Assembly (NCBI RefSeq): GCF_001811505.1
Contig: NZ_KV804964.1
Span: forward strand, 1-42,712
From: Streptococcus sp. HMSC034E03
GTDB lineage: Bacteria; Bacillota; Bacilli; Lactobacillales; Streptococcaceae
DNA: 42,712 bases
Reading direction: 5' to 3'
Position 1 is the stretch's first letter. Every line of letters begins with the position of its first letter. The notes beneath the pieces were generated by a model. That model ran no database searches. It was not told where the DNA came from and was given only the letters and a program-made list of their open reading frames with translations. Shown here in pieces: positions 1-9,125 of this stretch. The position numbers were made by a program, and so were the translations under genes.

Positions 1-74
1 TAATTGTCTAACTTTTTGGGGTCAGTACAGAAAAGCCTTGATACTATGCGTTTTATTTTTTTCATTTTCTGATA

Positions 75-225
75 ATACTCTTCGAAAATCAAATTCAAAC
101 TGCGTCAACGTCGCCTTGCCGTATATATGTTACTGACTTCGTCAGTTCTATCCACAACCTCAAAGCAGTGCTTTGAGCAACCTGCGGCTAGCTTTCTAGT
201 TTGCTCTTTGATTTTCATTGAGTAT
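75..225 (+). repeat. BOX element (boxA-boxB-boxC, one boxB)
   Basis: The element opens with ATACTC and closes with its complement GAGTAT. The boxA part carries the CGTCAACGTCGCCTTGCCGTA core, close to the well-known BOX-PCR primer site. The boxB part holds two short hairpins, ACTGACTTCGTCAGT and CTCAAAGCAGTGCTTTGAG. The boxC part ends in CTTTGATTTTCATTGAGTAT. BOX elements are non-autonomous repeats of S. pneumoniae and close relatives. This copy lies just downstream of the minus-strand membrane-protein gene and could form the 3' end of its transcript. Confidence 0.9.
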
Positions 226-259
226 AAAATTGAGTTTTTGCTCAACCTCTTTTTAGTGA

Positions 260-880
260 TCAGGCGAACATTTGCCAAAAGTAATCAATGATGTAGGTCA
301 ATCCATAAGTGTAAACAACCAGGGTAAAGGGCTTGGTCAAGATGATGATGGTCATGTAGCGCTTGAAGGTCATCTTGGTCAGAGCAGCCAGCATACAGAG
401 AAAGTCCGCTGGGCTAACTGGCCAAATCATCATAAAGATAAAGAAACGGTCAAAACGATTGCCCTTATCCAACCAGCCAATGTACTTGTCATAGGTGCGC
501 TTGCTGACGACAGACTGAACAAAGGGGGCTCCGTAGAGACGCACCAAGTAAAAGATAATGGCGCAACCAATAACAATACCAATATAGTTGTAAATCGTCC
601 CTACGATATGCCCGTAGATAAAGACACCGGCAACGGATGTCAGGGCACCAGGAATGATAGGAACAACCGTCTGCAAAATCTGTAAAAAGATAAAGAGTGG
701 TGGCCCCCAGATACCGGCCTGTTGGATAAAGGCAGATAGGGTTTCCTTGGAATGCAAGACTCCAGCCTGATAGGCCCAGATACAGAAAATCAAAGTACCA
801 ACTCCACCGATGATGGAAGAAATATTGATTGCTTGCTGTAGAAGGGGAGAAACAGCTTTCATTTGTTTATCGTGTGACAT
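260..880 (-). CDS. TVP38/TMEM64 (SNARE-associated/DedA-like) membrane protein
   Basis: A 206-aa polytopic membrane protein of the TVP38/TMEM64 (SNARE_assoc, PF09335) type. About five hydrophobic stretches are visible, starting near residue 20. The central segment has the family pattern of a membrane turn followed by a polar FYLVRLYGAPF stretch, and the late WPVSPADFLCMLAALTKM segment matches the second re-entrant half. Bacterial relatives are mostly uncharacterised, and some DedA members move lipid carriers or affect membrane potential. The start is supported by AGAGGAG five bases upstream of the ATG. An extended -10 (TGGTATAGT, minus strand, 909-917) lies just upstream. The gene is divergent from hsdR and has no operon partner here. 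Confidence 0.85.
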   Translation of the reverse strand: MSHDKQMKAVSPLLQQAINISSIIGGVGTLIFCIWAYQAGVLHSKETLSAFIQQAGIWGPPLFIFLQILQTVVPIIPGALTSVAGVFIYGHIVGTIYNYIGIVIGCAIIFYLVRLYGAPFVQSVVSKRTYDKYIGWLDKGNRFDRFFIFMMIWPVSPADFLCMLAALTKMTFKRYMTIIILTKPFTLVVYTYGLTYIIDYFWQMFA

Positions 881-990
881 GTAAACTCCTCTTGAGTAAT
901 ATGATTCTACTATACCATATTTTTAGGAGAAAGACTATTTGTATTATTAAAGTGAAGATAGTGAAATCAGAAGTTTTTCTGATAGGACTA

Positions 991-999
991 TGATATAAT
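991..999 (+). promoter_or_regulatory. Extended -10 promoter of hsdR
   Basis: TGATATAAT is a consensus extended -10 (TGnTATAAT). No good -35 is seen 17 bases upstream, which is common for extended -10 promoters. Transcription would begin near 1005, giving a roughly 30-base leader before the hsdR ATG at 1037. Confidence 0.7.
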
Positions 1000-1036
1000 A
1001 ATAACTAGAATGTCAACCTCTGAAGGAGAAATAAAC

Positions 1037-4027
1037 ATGCAGGTAAAACCAGAACTGGAAATAGAAAAACAACTGATAAACCAGCTGGTAACTGGTGAAA
1101 GCCAATGGACTTATAGAGAAGACCTAAAAATAGAAGAACAACTATGGGACAATTTCTTTGAGAAACTAGCCCAAAACAACGTTGCTCTGCTAGCAGACCA
1201 TCCCTTAACTGAGCAGGAAAAACGCCAGATTCAGAACCAACTCAACTTTGTCAGCTACTATGATGCTGCCAAGTGGTTGGTCGGAGAAAATGGCATTGCC
1301 AAAGTCGAGGTTCAAAGAGAGGATGCGAGCCTAGGTACCATCCGTTTGTCAGTCATTTGGCGTGACAATATCGCAGCAGGAAAGTCTAGCTACGAAGTTG
1401 TCAATCAAGTCCAGAGAGAAAAAGTAAACCCTCTGGACCAAGACCGTAGATTGGATGTTACTCTTCTCATTAACGGCTTACCCATGATTCAAATTGAGCT
1501 CAAGAGTTCCCAAGCAGCATTTATCGATGCCTTTCATCAGATTAAAAAATATGACCGTGAAGGTAAATTCCGTGGTATCTACTCTAGCTTGCAGATGTTT
1601 GTTGTGACCAATAAGGTAGACACTCGCTATATCGCTGCAGCTCGTGAAAATAAACTCAACAAGCAATTTCTAACTAAGTGGGTGGATAAGGACAATCATC
1701 CTGTGACAAACTTGACTAGCTTTGCCCACGAAGTCCTTTCTATTCCTCGTGCGCACCAGATGGTCATGCAGTATTCTGTTATTGATGATAGCAAGAAATC
1801 TCTCATTCTTTTACGGCCCTACCAGATCCATGCTATCGAAGCGGTGCAGGAAGCCTCTCGCCAGCAAGCATCAGGCTATGTTTGGCATACAACAGGTTCA
1901 GGGAAGACCTTGACTTCTTATAAGGTGGCGAGGAATCTCCTTCAGATTTCTTCTATCCAAAAGACGATTTTTGTCGTTGACCGCAGGGACTTGGACCAAC
2001 AAACCACATCATCCTTCCTCTCATATGCGACCAATGATGTCATTGATATCGATGAGACGGATAATACACATGATTTGGTCAAGCGCTTAGGTAGTAATGA
2101 TAAGCGTGTGGTGGTGACAACCATCCAGAAAATCACTACCATGATGCGCAAGTTTGACCAAGGTCTTTACCAACGAGATGCGGACAAAATCAAGGGACTC
2201 CGAGTGGCCTTTGTTGTAGATGAATGCCACCGTGCAGTGACCCCACAAACACAAAAAGACATTAAAGCCTTTTTCCCACAGTCCCTTTGGTATGGATTTA
2301 CAGGTACACCTATCTTTAAGGAAAATAAACGCCAGCAAGTCGGCGACCTAGCCCAAACCACCCAGCAACAGTATGGAGACCGCCTCCATGAGTATACAGT
2401 CAAGGAAGCCATCCATGACGGAGCTGTCTTAGGCTTTAAGGTGGATTATCGCAATACCCTCATCACAGACCAGTCTGAAAATGAAATACCAGATACTGTC
2501 TACGAGAATGAGGAGCACATGCTGGAAGTCTTAGATGCCATTATCAATAAATCCCGCCATCAACTAGGCTTCCAAAAAGGTGTGGGCAATACCTACAATG
2601 CCATCCTGACGGTCAAGTCTATCCCTCAAGCTCAAGCCTACTATGACCTTCTCAAAAGAGTCAAGGCTGGTCAAACACGGGTCAAGGTATCAGAGAGAGT
2701 CAAGATGGTTCTGCCAGACTTTCCGAAATTTACCATTACCTACTCTGTCACAGAAAATGAAGAGGACTCAAGAGCCAACCAAGACCATATGAAACAGGTC
2801 TTAGAAGACTATAACCGAGAGTTTGATACTCACTTTACCATGGCAGATCTTCGTGGCTTTAATACCGATGTTAATAACCGTCTAGCCCGAAAACAGGACA
2901 AGTATCTCTATCGCAATGAACAGTTGGACTTGGTCATCGTGGTCAATCGTCTCCTAACGGGATTTGATGCCCCTTGTCTATCGACTCTCTTTATCGACAG
3001 AAAGCCCATGCAACCGCAGGATTTGATTCAGGCTTTTAGCCGAACCAATCGTATCTTTGATTCTAGTAAGACCTATGGTCATATCATCACCTTCCAAAAG
3101 CCACTAGCCTTTAAGGAAGCAGTCGATAATGCCCTCAAGCTCTACTCAAATGGTGGTGAAAATGATGTCCTAGCCCCTAGCTGGGAAGAGGAAAAGAGAA
3201 ACTTTTTGAGAAGTTGTAGCGACTTCCAAAATCTCATCATTGATGATCCCGTCGAAGGACTCCAACTGGAACAAATCTCTACGCCTCAGTTGAGAAAAAT
3301 CGCCAAGGCCTATCAAGGATTTGATAAATATCTAGCCTCTATCCGCGTGTATAAAGAGTATGATGAGGACGAAATTTACGCTCAAACGGGACTCAGTGCA
3401 GAAGAGTTGGAAGCTTATCTTGGTTTTTATCAGAATATCCTAGCAGAGTTGAAAAGTCGTTCTGAAGATGATAACGACGATGGAGAACCACTTGATATCC
3501 ACTATGAACTAGAGTCTATCCAAGTAGATGAGATTAACTACGCTTATATCCTGACCTTGATCCAAAGCCTGCTCGAGCAAGAGCAGAGTCCGGAAAAGAG
3601 TCTCAGTGCACAGGATAGAGAAGCAGTGGATACCTATATCCAAAGTCTGGAGAAGACCAATCCAAATCTTGCACAGATCATCTCAGAGCTTTGGCAAGAA
3701 GTACAGGCAAATCCAGACCGCTACAGAGGGCAATCCATCGCCAATATCCTTGATCAGATGATTGAGGCAGTCATCCAGCAGCATATCCAAGACTTTAGTA
3801 AGAACTGGTATGTCGGTGAAGATGAACTCCGCTACTATGTCAATCACTACCGCAAGGGAGCAAAAAAACAACTAGGAGAAAGTCAGTTGACCAAGAGTCA
3901 GCGCTACAAGGACTATAAAGTTGAGGTGGCAGATGCCCTCAATCCACTCCTCTATAAAAAACAAATCAAAGAAGCCTATACCCAACTGATCGAAGAAGTG
4001 ATTGAGCCGTTGAGGGTTGGGAGATAG
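1037..4027 (+). CDS. hsdR: Type I restriction enzyme R subunit (HsdR)
   Basis: HsdR is the translocase/nuclease subunit of a type I restriction-modification complex (R2M2S). It pumps DNA past the bound complex and cuts at a distance when the site is unmethylated. The N-terminal nuclease shows D140 and E154-L-K156 of a PD-(D/E)xK site. The SF2 motor shows Walker A GSGKT (287-291), DECH (395-398), a following FTGTP motif and a late QAFSRTNR motif VI. The length of 996 aa fits the family. ATG 1037 is preferred over the in-frame ATG at 1010 because AAGGAG (1022-1027) lies at proper distance only from 1037. The gene has its own promoter and terminator and sits 7 kb from hsdM, so it is expressed separately from hsdS and hsdM. 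Confidence 0.95.
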   Translation: MQVKPELEIEKQLINQLVTGESQWTYREDLKIEEQLWDNFFEKLAQNNVALLADHPLTEQEKRQIQNQLNFVSYYDAAKWLVGENGIAKVEVQREDASLGTIRLSVIWRDNIAAGKSSYEVVNQVQREKVNPLDQDRRLDVTLLINGLPMIQIELKSSQAAFIDAFHQIKKYDREGKFRGIYSSLQMFVVTNKVDTRYIAAARENKLNKQFLTKWVDKDNHPVTNLTSFAHEVLSIPRAHQMVMQYSVIDDSKKSLILLRPYQIHAIEAVQEASRQQASGYVWHTTGSGKTLTSYKVARNLLQISSIQKTIFVVDRRDLDQQTTSSFLSYATNDVIDIDETDNTHDLVKRLGSNDKRVVVTTIQKITTMMRKFDQGLYQRDADKIKGLRVAFVVDECHRAVTPQTQKDIKAFFPQSLWYGFTGTPIFKENKRQQVGDLAQTTQQQYGDRLHEYTVKEAIHDGAVLGFKVDYRNTLITDQSENEIPDTVYENEEHMLEVLDAIINKSRHQLGFQKGVGNTYNAILTVKSIPQAQAYYDLLKRVKAGQTRVKVSERVKMVLPDFPKFTITYSVTENEEDSRANQDHMKQVLEDYNREFDTHFTMADLRGFNTDVNNRLARKQDKYLYRNEQLDLVIVVNRLLTGFDAPCLSTLFIDRKPMQPQDLIQAFSRTNRIFDSSKTYGHIITFQKPLAFKEAVDNALKLYSNGGENDVLAPSWEEEKRNFLRSCSDFQNLIIDDPVEGLQLEQISTPQLRKIAKAYQGFDKYLASIRVYKEYDEDEIYAQTGLSAEELEAYLGFYQNILAELKSRSEDDNDDGEPLDIHYELESIQVDEINYAYILTLIQSLLEQEQSPEKSLSAQDREAVDTYIQSLEKTNPNLAQIISELWQEVQANPDRYRGQSIANILDQMIEAVIQQHIQDFSKNWYVGEDELRYYVNHYRKGAKKQLGESQLTKSQRYKDYKVEVADALNPLLYKKQIKEAYTQLIEEVIEPLRVGR

Positions 4028-4029
4028 TC

Positions 4030-4211
4030 CTTCGAAGTCTCGAAAACATAAATCATCCAAAGTTTATATGTATTTTGAACATAGAACGATAAGGGATGAA
4101 TAAATTTATTAGTGTTCTAAGCTTCGAATGCTCAAGCTGAAAAAGTTTTGAGGTCTTCGAACTTTCGAATAGTCGTGTTTCCTAAAGCTTAGATGTATTC
4201 TAAGGCTAGAA
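4030..4211. repeat. Diverged direct repeat downstream of hsdR
   Basis: Segments 4030-4086 and 4155-4211 align without gaps over 57 bases at roughly two-thirds identity. Both begin CTTCGAA and share an AAAG-TTA-ATGTATT core. Another CTTCGAATGCTC lies between them. No coding potential or known element was recognised in the 408 bases between hsdR and the next gene apart from this repeat and the terminator at 4241-4285. Confidence 0.5.
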
Positions 4212-4240
4212 AGGTTAAAATCTAGGAATAATAAAACTCT

Positions 4241-4285
4241 CTATCTGACAGACAAGGTATTGGTTTAGTCAGATAGGGATTTTTT
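4241..4285 (+). terminator. Rho-independent terminator after hsdR
   Basis: CTATCTGAC (4241-4249) pairs exactly with GTCAGATAG (4268-4276) and is followed by a T6 run. It separates hsdR transcription from the downstream genes. Confidence 0.8.
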
Positions 4286-4435
4286 CTTTTTGAAATGTCA
4301 GATTTGTCCTGTGAACATTACAAAAAATCTAAAAGTGTGCTGTTGAGCTGAAAAAAGAGTCAGTTGAGCTAACGGTGCTTAAAATTTCATTTTTATCTGT
4401 TACTATTTATTTATAAACTTAAAGGGGAAATTCTG

Positions 4436-4648
4436 ATGAAGAAAAACAAAACAGTTGATGATTGGTACTATAGTTTTATGATGATATGTCTAGTCGGACT
4501 AATGGCTATTTTAATACAGGCCTATAAAACAGAGGGAAGTTTTTTGGTTCCAAAGGAAAGACAGGAAAGTATTGTAAAGACAAATCAAAAACATTTTTAT
4601 CTGTCAGAGTTAATCCACGATTTGTTTGAACAAATAGAATCTAAATAA
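4436..4648 (+). CDS. Small single-span membrane protein, function unknown
   Basis: A 70-aa protein not recognised as a family member. It has a lysine-rich start, one hydrophobic segment at about residues 11-30 (YYSFMMICLVGLMAILIQAY) and a polar C-terminal tail. AAAGGGGAAA lies just upstream of the ATG, a good ribosome binding site. It is followed after 22 bases by the DUF6261-like gene, so the two are probably co-transcribed. It lies between hsdR and the rloC operon, but nothing in its sequence ties it to restriction. Confidence 0.7.
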   Translation: MKKNKTVDDWYYSFMMICLVGLMAILIQAYKTEGSFLVPKERQESIVKTNQKHFYLSELIHDLFEQIESK

Positions 4649-4670
4649 TTTAAAATAGAAAGGTCACAAC

Positions 4671-5432
4671 ATGACAAAAACTTATAACATCCGTCCGCTA
4701 AGCTATACTAACTTTACTAATCGAGAATTTGAAAGTCTCATGATTGATACAAGTCAAGTTTTAGAAGATTTCACAAAGTCTCACAAGGATGAGACTATGT
4801 ACGGCAAGCATCTTGATCCCTTCAAAAGTAAGCTATCAGATTATCAAGCTCAACTTGCTAGTGTGGAGAAAAAAGAGACTACAAGTCTGACCATAGTGGA
4901 TAAGGAAAGAGATAGTGCTCTAGTAGGTCTCTTTACCCTTCATAGAGGATTTGCTAAAATCAAGGAAAGCAGTTTTAAGGAAGCCTATGAGACACTTAAG
5001 CCAGTCTTTACTAAGTACAAGGATATCACCAAGCACAGTAACGATGTTGAAACAGCAGAGGTCAAAAGCCTGCTTAAAACACTGAGTGAGGAACCCTACT
5101 ATGGAGCAGTAACCAGTCTAGGACTGACACCTATGCTTACGGCAGTTGTCAATGCTCAAGAGGAATATGACCGAGTGGAAAGTAAGGTGCGTACGCTTAA
5201 GTCTGCTAAGGAAGTAGGCAAGACCAAACAAGTCCGTATCGAACTAACTAGTATTTACGACCTCTTTCTGCGCTATACCGCAGCCAGCGCAGAAGCCTAT
5301 CCTGAAAAGGAACACCTGACTCAACTCCTCAAAGATCTAAACACAATCCGAGATAGTAAGAGACGATTGAGTGGACCAAATAAGAAGGATAAGAAAGTTA
5401 AAGTAGAAGAAGCAATAACAGTGGCAGGATAA
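4671..5432 (+). CDS. DUF6261-like alpha-helical protein, function unknown
   Basis: A 253-aa, almost wholly charged and helical protein with no signal peptide and no membrane segment. The overall pattern (an N-terminal NIRPLSYTNFTNREFESLM region, a VDKERDSALVGLF motif, and a long helical middle ending in a lysine-rich tail) resembles DUF6261 proteins, which have no assigned function. That family call is from memory and moderately secure. AGAAAGG is the ribosome binding site. A strong hairpin terminator follows at once (5439-5475), so it ends a two-gene unit with the small membrane protein. It sits inside the R-M locus, so a defence-related role is possible but unproven. Confidence 0.65.
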   Translation: MTKTYNIRPLSYTNFTNREFESLMIDTSQVLEDFTKSHKDETMYGKHLDPFKSKLSDYQAQLASVEKKETTSLTIVDKERDSALVGLFTLHRGFAKIKESSFKEAYETLKPVFTKYKDITKHSNDVETAEVKSLLKTLSEEPYYGAVTSLGLTPMLTAVVNAQEEYDRVESKVRTLKSAKEVGKTKQVRIELTSIYDLFLRYTAASAEAYPEKEHLTQLLKDLNTIRDSKRRLSGPNKKDKKVKVEEAITVAG

Positions 5433-5438
5433 AAAATA

Positions 5439-5475
5439 AACGTCTTTGGATATATTATTATCTAAAGGCGTTTTT
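5439..5475 (+). terminator. Terminator after the DUF6261-like gene
   Basis: AACGTCTTTGGATA (5439-5452) pairs with TATCTAAAGGCGTT (5459-5472) with a few mismatches, and the T5 run begins at 5471. It insulates the rloC operon from upstream transcription. Confidence 0.75.
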
Positions 5476-5486
5476 GGGTAGATTCG

Positions 5487-5495
5487 TGGTATAAT
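5487..5495 (+). promoter_or_regulatory. Extended -10 promoter of the rloC-hsdS-PARIS-hsdM operon
   Basis: TGGTATAAT is a perfect extended -10 directly after the terminator. The predicted start near 5502 gives a leader of about 167 bases before rloC that contains a short ORF with a strong ribosome binding site. No clear -35 is present. Confidence 0.7.
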
Positions 5496-5523
5496 TTTAT
5501 TATGAGATAATGGAGGAATAATA

Positions 5524-5595
5524 ATGGATATTCAATATTTCAATGTTTTTTGTGTCAGAATGATGAGAAGACAGATTATGATTTATCTAAGTTAA
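5524..5595 (+). CDS. Candidate 23-aa leader peptide upstream of rloC
   Basis: An ATG-initiated ORF of 23 codons (beginning MDIQYFNVFCVRMMRRQ) has GGAGG seven bases upstream, a better ribosome binding site than that of rloC itself. Such an ORF could act as a translated leader. It could also be a decayed gene: another frame over the same bases reads CQNDEKTDYDLSKLIAK before a stop, which looks more protein-like than the ATG frame's C-terminus. No family was recognised. Confidence 0.35.
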   Translation: MDIQYFNVFCVRMMRRQIMIYLS

Positions 5596-5668
5596 TTGCT
5601 AAATAGCGAAGAATCATGTTGGTGGTTGATGGAAATTAATTTTTAACAATATACATAGAGGTTATATT

Positions 5669-7870
5669 ATGGCAAGTACTATTATCAACTTGGAACAGAT
5701 CAAATTTGAAGATTCTGTAACTCCGCTTTTTAAAGGTAAGCAATTAGAGTTATCTTCAAAGAATTTTATTTATGCAAGAAACGGGTCAGGTAAATCAACA
5801 TTAAGTAAAGCAATTTATAATCAAAAACAATCGGAATTTGAAGTACATGTTTTTAATGGTTTTGATTCTTTGATAGGAGAAAATGAGAATCTAGATGCTT
5901 TTTCATTAGCTGTTAATGCAAGTGAAAAAGAGGCAGAAATAAAAGAGTTAAAAGAAAAAATTACAAAAACAGAACAGGACTTGTCTTTAGTTAAAAAACT
6001 ACTTGTTGAAAAAAATGGTGAGAATGAAGAACCAACTTTGTATGATGAGTGCTTAGAGAAAAGTAGAGTATTTAATGAACAAGATAGGAAAATACAAAAT
6101 TTTTATAAGGATTCTGCCAGAACTATTTCATTAAAAACGGATCCTGTTATTGTAGATAACCCAAGGTCATATAATAAAAAAAATTTTGAATCAGAAATTA
6201 AAAGTGCCTGTCGTTTAGAGGAAACTGATATAAATCTTTATAGGAAGATATTGCAGAGCGTTCCGAAAGAAATTGCTCGCATTAGCGAGAAGAAAATTAA
6301 TTTTGAAAATTATATAAAAGCTGTCAATGAAATTATTTCAAGTAAAGTCGTTGAACGAGTCCTTATTGATAGATTAGACAACCAAAGAAAAATCAACTTC
6401 GCTAAAGAAGGATTAGAAATCCATAAAGAAGAAAACATATGTTCGTTTTGTGGGAATGAACTTTCTGATGAAGTATTGATAGAGTTAGAGAGATATTTTT
6501 CAGCAGATGAGGTTAAGGAACTACAAAATCGGATTAAAGCTGGTAAAGAAAAAATTACTTACTTGCTTAATGAGATTGCGGCAAATGACAAGATAAGTAC
6601 TGATGATTTTTTTCCAGATCTTAAAGACGAGGTTGAAAAAGAAAGTAAGAAAGTGAATGAGTCTCTAGCAGAGCAGAAATCCTATTTAGAAATACTACTT
6701 AAAACATTAGAACAGAAAGAGAGCAATCTCTTTGTGGAAAGTGAAAAGTTAGAGTTATTTGTACCAAATAATGTGAATTATGCTGAAATAAATAAACTTA
6801 TTGAAATACATAATAAAAATGTTTTAGATATTAAAAATAAACAAAAAGAGGCTAGAGATGCAATTCGATATCATGAAATAAAATTGTTACTTGAGAACTT
6901 CCAATATGATGTTCAAATAGAAAGACTAACTGTTCTTAAGAGTGAAAAAGAGGAAAAAGAATTAGTATATAGTCAAAAAGAAGATAAAAAGAAAGAATTG
7001 GAACAAAATTTAGCTGAATATCGGAGCCAGGTTGATAAATTAAAACCAAAGGCAGAAAAAGAAGCTATTGAGAGAATAAATAAAAAACTTCGTTTAAAAG
7101 TTTCTTGGGAGTTAGATCATGTAGATGATGATAACCTTGGATATTACAGAATAAAAGAAGGGGAACGATATAGAAGTGTAAAACAATTATCAACAGGTGA
7201 AAAAAATGTTATTGCATTTTTATATTTTATTGAGCGTTTGGAGGAAGTGAAAGAAGGACGAAAGAAGAATAAAATAATAGTATTTGACGACCCAATGAGT
7301 TCGAATGATGATAAAATGCAATATCTAATTATTTGGGAACTACAAAGACTTTACCAAGGTAAAGATAGAGATAAATTTAATGAAGATAGAGACATTATGG
7401 TAATTTTGACTCATAATATTCATTTTTATTTAAATGTTCAGCCTCATGGAAATTTCAAAGACAAGAATGATAGAACCAAATATGATAAAAATAATTTTTA
7501 TCGCATTGATCATCACGAGTTTATTAAAATTTTGAGTGAAAAAGACGATTTTAAAACTAATTATGAAGCCATGTGGGTAGAACTGAAGGATTTGTATGAG
7601 TGTGGTCATAAACTCTCAATGTTAAATACGATGAGAAGAATAATAGAAACATTTTTGAAGTTTAATGCATTGAATCAAGAAATTTTTTATAAAGACAATG
7701 AGCAGTATTTGAAATTATTTAATGTCAATTCTCATGGAATAGATGATACAACTGCAGTTCAATATACAGAAACTATTGATGAGATGAGAGCTCTTTTTTA
7801 TCAAATTTTTAAAGATAATCACTATGAAGAGCATTTTGAACATTATTGGAAATTTGATACTAGCTGTTAA
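5669..7870 (+). CDS. rloC: RloC-like anticodon nuclease (AAA_13 ATPase with zinc hook)
   Basis: A 733-aa protein with split ABC/SMC-type ATPase halves around a long coiled coil. Visible are Walker A RNGSGKST (37-44), a zinc-hook CSFC motif (C258, C261) mid-coil, signature LSTGEK (S508-G510), Walker B VFDDP (D540-D541) and an H-loop histidine (H582). The C-terminal region carries R656-x3-E660 and H689, matching the Arg/Glu/His triad of the PrrC/RloC anticodon nuclease family. RloC proteins cut or excise a nucleotide at the tRNA anticodon loop, are responsive to DNA damage, and are often encoded inside type I R-M loci, as here. Length fits the family. The ribosome binding site is AGAGG seven bases before the ATG. 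The gene is AT-rich with an A8 tract at 6176-6183. The tRNA target cannot be read from sequence. Another AAA_13 protein without nuclease activity is the main alternative. Confidence 0.78.
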   Translation: MASTIINLEQIKFEDSVTPLFKGKQLELSSKNFIYARNGSGKSTLSKAIYNQKQSEFEVHVFNGFDSLIGENENLDAFSLAVNASEKEAEIKELKEKITKTEQDLSLVKKLLVEKNGENEEPTLYDECLEKSRVFNEQDRKIQNFYKDSARTISLKTDPVIVDNPRSYNKKNFESEIKSACRLEETDINLYRKILQSVPKEIARISEKKINFENYIKAVNEIISSKVVERVLIDRLDNQRKINFAKEGLEIHKEENICSFCGNELSDEVLIELERYFSADEVKELQNRIKAGKEKITYLLNEIAANDKISTDDFFPDLKDEVEKESKKVNESLAEQKSYLEILLKTLEQKESNLFVESEKLELFVPNNVNYAEINKLIEIHNKNVLDIKNKQKEARDAIRYHEIKLLLENFQYDVQIERLTVLKSEKEEKELVYSQKEDKKKELEQNLAEYRSQVDKLKPKAEKEAIERINKKLRLKVSWELDHVDDDNLGYYRIKEGERYRSVKQLSTGEKNVIAFLYFIERLEEVKEGRKKNKIIVFDDPMSSNDDKMQYLIIWELQRLYQGKDRDKFNEDRDIMVILTHNIHFYLNVQPHGNFKDKNDRTKYDKNNFYRIDHHEFIKILSEKDDFKTNYEAMWVELKDLYECGHKLSMLNTMRRIIETFLKFNALNQEIFYKDNEQYLKLFNVNSHGIDDTTAVQYTETIDEMRALFYQIFKDNHYEEHFEHYWKFDTSC

Positions 7871-7889
7871 ATAAAGTGTGGGAGTATGG

Positions 7890-9116
7890 ATGAAATTAAA
7901 AGAAAATGATAATGTGCCTGAAATTAGGTTCGATTATTTTAAAGAAGAATGGGATAGAAAGAGATTTAAAGATTTTACTAAATTGTCTCAAGGTCTACAA
8001 ATTGCAATTTCTAGTAGATTTTTAGAAGATGGAGAACATAGATATTTTTATATTACAAATGAATTTTTAAATCCAAATTCTACAAAGAAATATTATATCG
8101 AATCTCCATCTGAGAATGTTATTTGCACTGTAGATGATATTTTAATGACTAGAACTGGAAATACAGGAAAAGTGATTACAAATATTTCTGGTGCATTTCA
8201 TAACAATTTTTTTAAGGTTGATTATGATAAATTTGAAACCTCTAAAATGTTTTTATATTATCTGTTAACATCAAATGATATTCAAAAAGAAATCATAATT
8301 AGAGCAGGAAACTCAACTATACCTGATTTAAATCATAGCGATTTTTACTCTATAAAAACCTCAGTTCCTGCTCTAGCTGAACAAACCGCCATCGGCTCTC
8401 TTTTCCGCACCATCGACGACCTTCTAGCGAGCTACAAGGATAATCTCACAAATTACCAATCTCTCAAGGTTACCATGCTCTCCAAGATGTTTCCAAAAGC
8501 TGGACAGACAGTCCCTGAGATTCGTTTGGATGGATTTGAAGGTGAGTGGGTTGAAAAAAGATTAAAAGATATATCTAAACGTGTTACACGAAAGAATAAT
8601 GATTTAGTGTCAGAAAGAGCCTTAACGATATCGGCTCAATTCGGTTTGATAGATCAGGAGGAATTCTTTCAGAAAAAGATAGCTTCGAAAGATGTAAGTG
8701 GATATTATCTTATAAAAAAAGGGGAGTTTGCATATAATAAAAGCTATTCGACAGGTTATCCCTTAGGAGCAATAAAGCGTCTTGATAAGTATGAGAATGG
8801 AGTATTATCTACTTTGTACATTCTTTTTAAAGCAGTAGATGTTGATTCGGACTATCTTGCTCATTATTATGAAAGTGATAAATGGCATAGAGAGGTTTCA
8901 ATGTGTGCTGCTGAGGGAGCACGAAATCATGGATTATTAAACATTGCGCCTGCTGATTTTTTCAACACTAGATTAGTAGTACCTAAAGAACTAGAGGAAC
9001 AACGTGCAATCGGCTCCTATTTCTCAAATCTCGATAACCTCATCAACTCTCATCAAGAAAAAATTTCTCAGCTTGAGACTTTGAAAAAGAAACTCTTGCA
9101 GGATATGTTTATTTAA
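7890..9116 (+). CDS. hsdS: Type I R-M specificity subunit (HsdS)
   Basis: HsdS recognises a bipartite DNA sequence for both methylation and restriction. The 408-aa protein is a tandem duplication. Each half starts with PEIRxDxFxxEW (residues 10 and 209), continues with a target recognition domain, and ends in a conserved long helix beginning EQxAIGS (164 and about 370). The two recognition domains are AT-rich, while the helix-coding segments (8370-8530 and 9000-9110) look like hsdM in base use, a mosaic typical of domain exchange. ATG 7890 is chosen over the in-frame GTG 7878 because GGGAG lies five bases upstream of it. It follows rloC by 19 bases and precedes the PARIS-like gene by 9. No second hsdS copy or recombinase is nearby, so inversion-type phase variation is not indicated. 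Confidence 0.93.
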   Translation: MKLKENDNVPEIRFDYFKEEWDRKRFKDFTKLSQGLQIAISSRFLEDGEHRYFYITNEFLNPNSTKKYYIESPSENVICTVDDILMTRTGNTGKVITNISGAFHNNFFKVDYDKFETSKMFLYYLLTSNDIQKEIIIRAGNSTIPDLNHSDFYSIKTSVPALAEQTAIGSLFRTIDDLLASYKDNLTNYQSLKVTMLSKMFPKAGQTVPEIRLDGFEGEWVEKRLKDISKRVTRKNNDLVSERALTISAQFGLIDQEEFFQKKIASKDVSGYYLIKKGEFAYNKSYSTGYPLGAIKRLDKYENGVLSTLYILFKAVDVDSDYLAHYYESDKWHREVSMCAAEGARNHGLLNIAPADFFNTRLVVPKELEEQRAIGSYFSNLDNLINSHQEKISQLETLKKKLLQDMFI

Positions 9117-9125
9117 GGAGAAGTT

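Noticed and set aside
75-225. CRISPR-like repeat or small RNA at the window start
   Set aside because: The sequence is a single BOX element; no repeat-spacer pattern is present.
272-685. 137-aa plus-strand frame opposite the TVP38 gene
   Set aside because: It is antisense to a well-supported membrane-protein gene, lacks a ribosome binding site and has a low-complexity composition.
1010-1036. Earlier hsdR start at ATG 1010
   Set aside because: It lies within a few bases of the predicted transcription start and has no ribosome binding site, whereas ATG 1037 has AAGGAG at proper distance.
7890-9116. Phase-variable inverting hsdS system (SpnIII-like)
   Set aside because: There is only one hsdS, with no silent copy, no inverted repeats and no tyrosine recombinase gene nearby.
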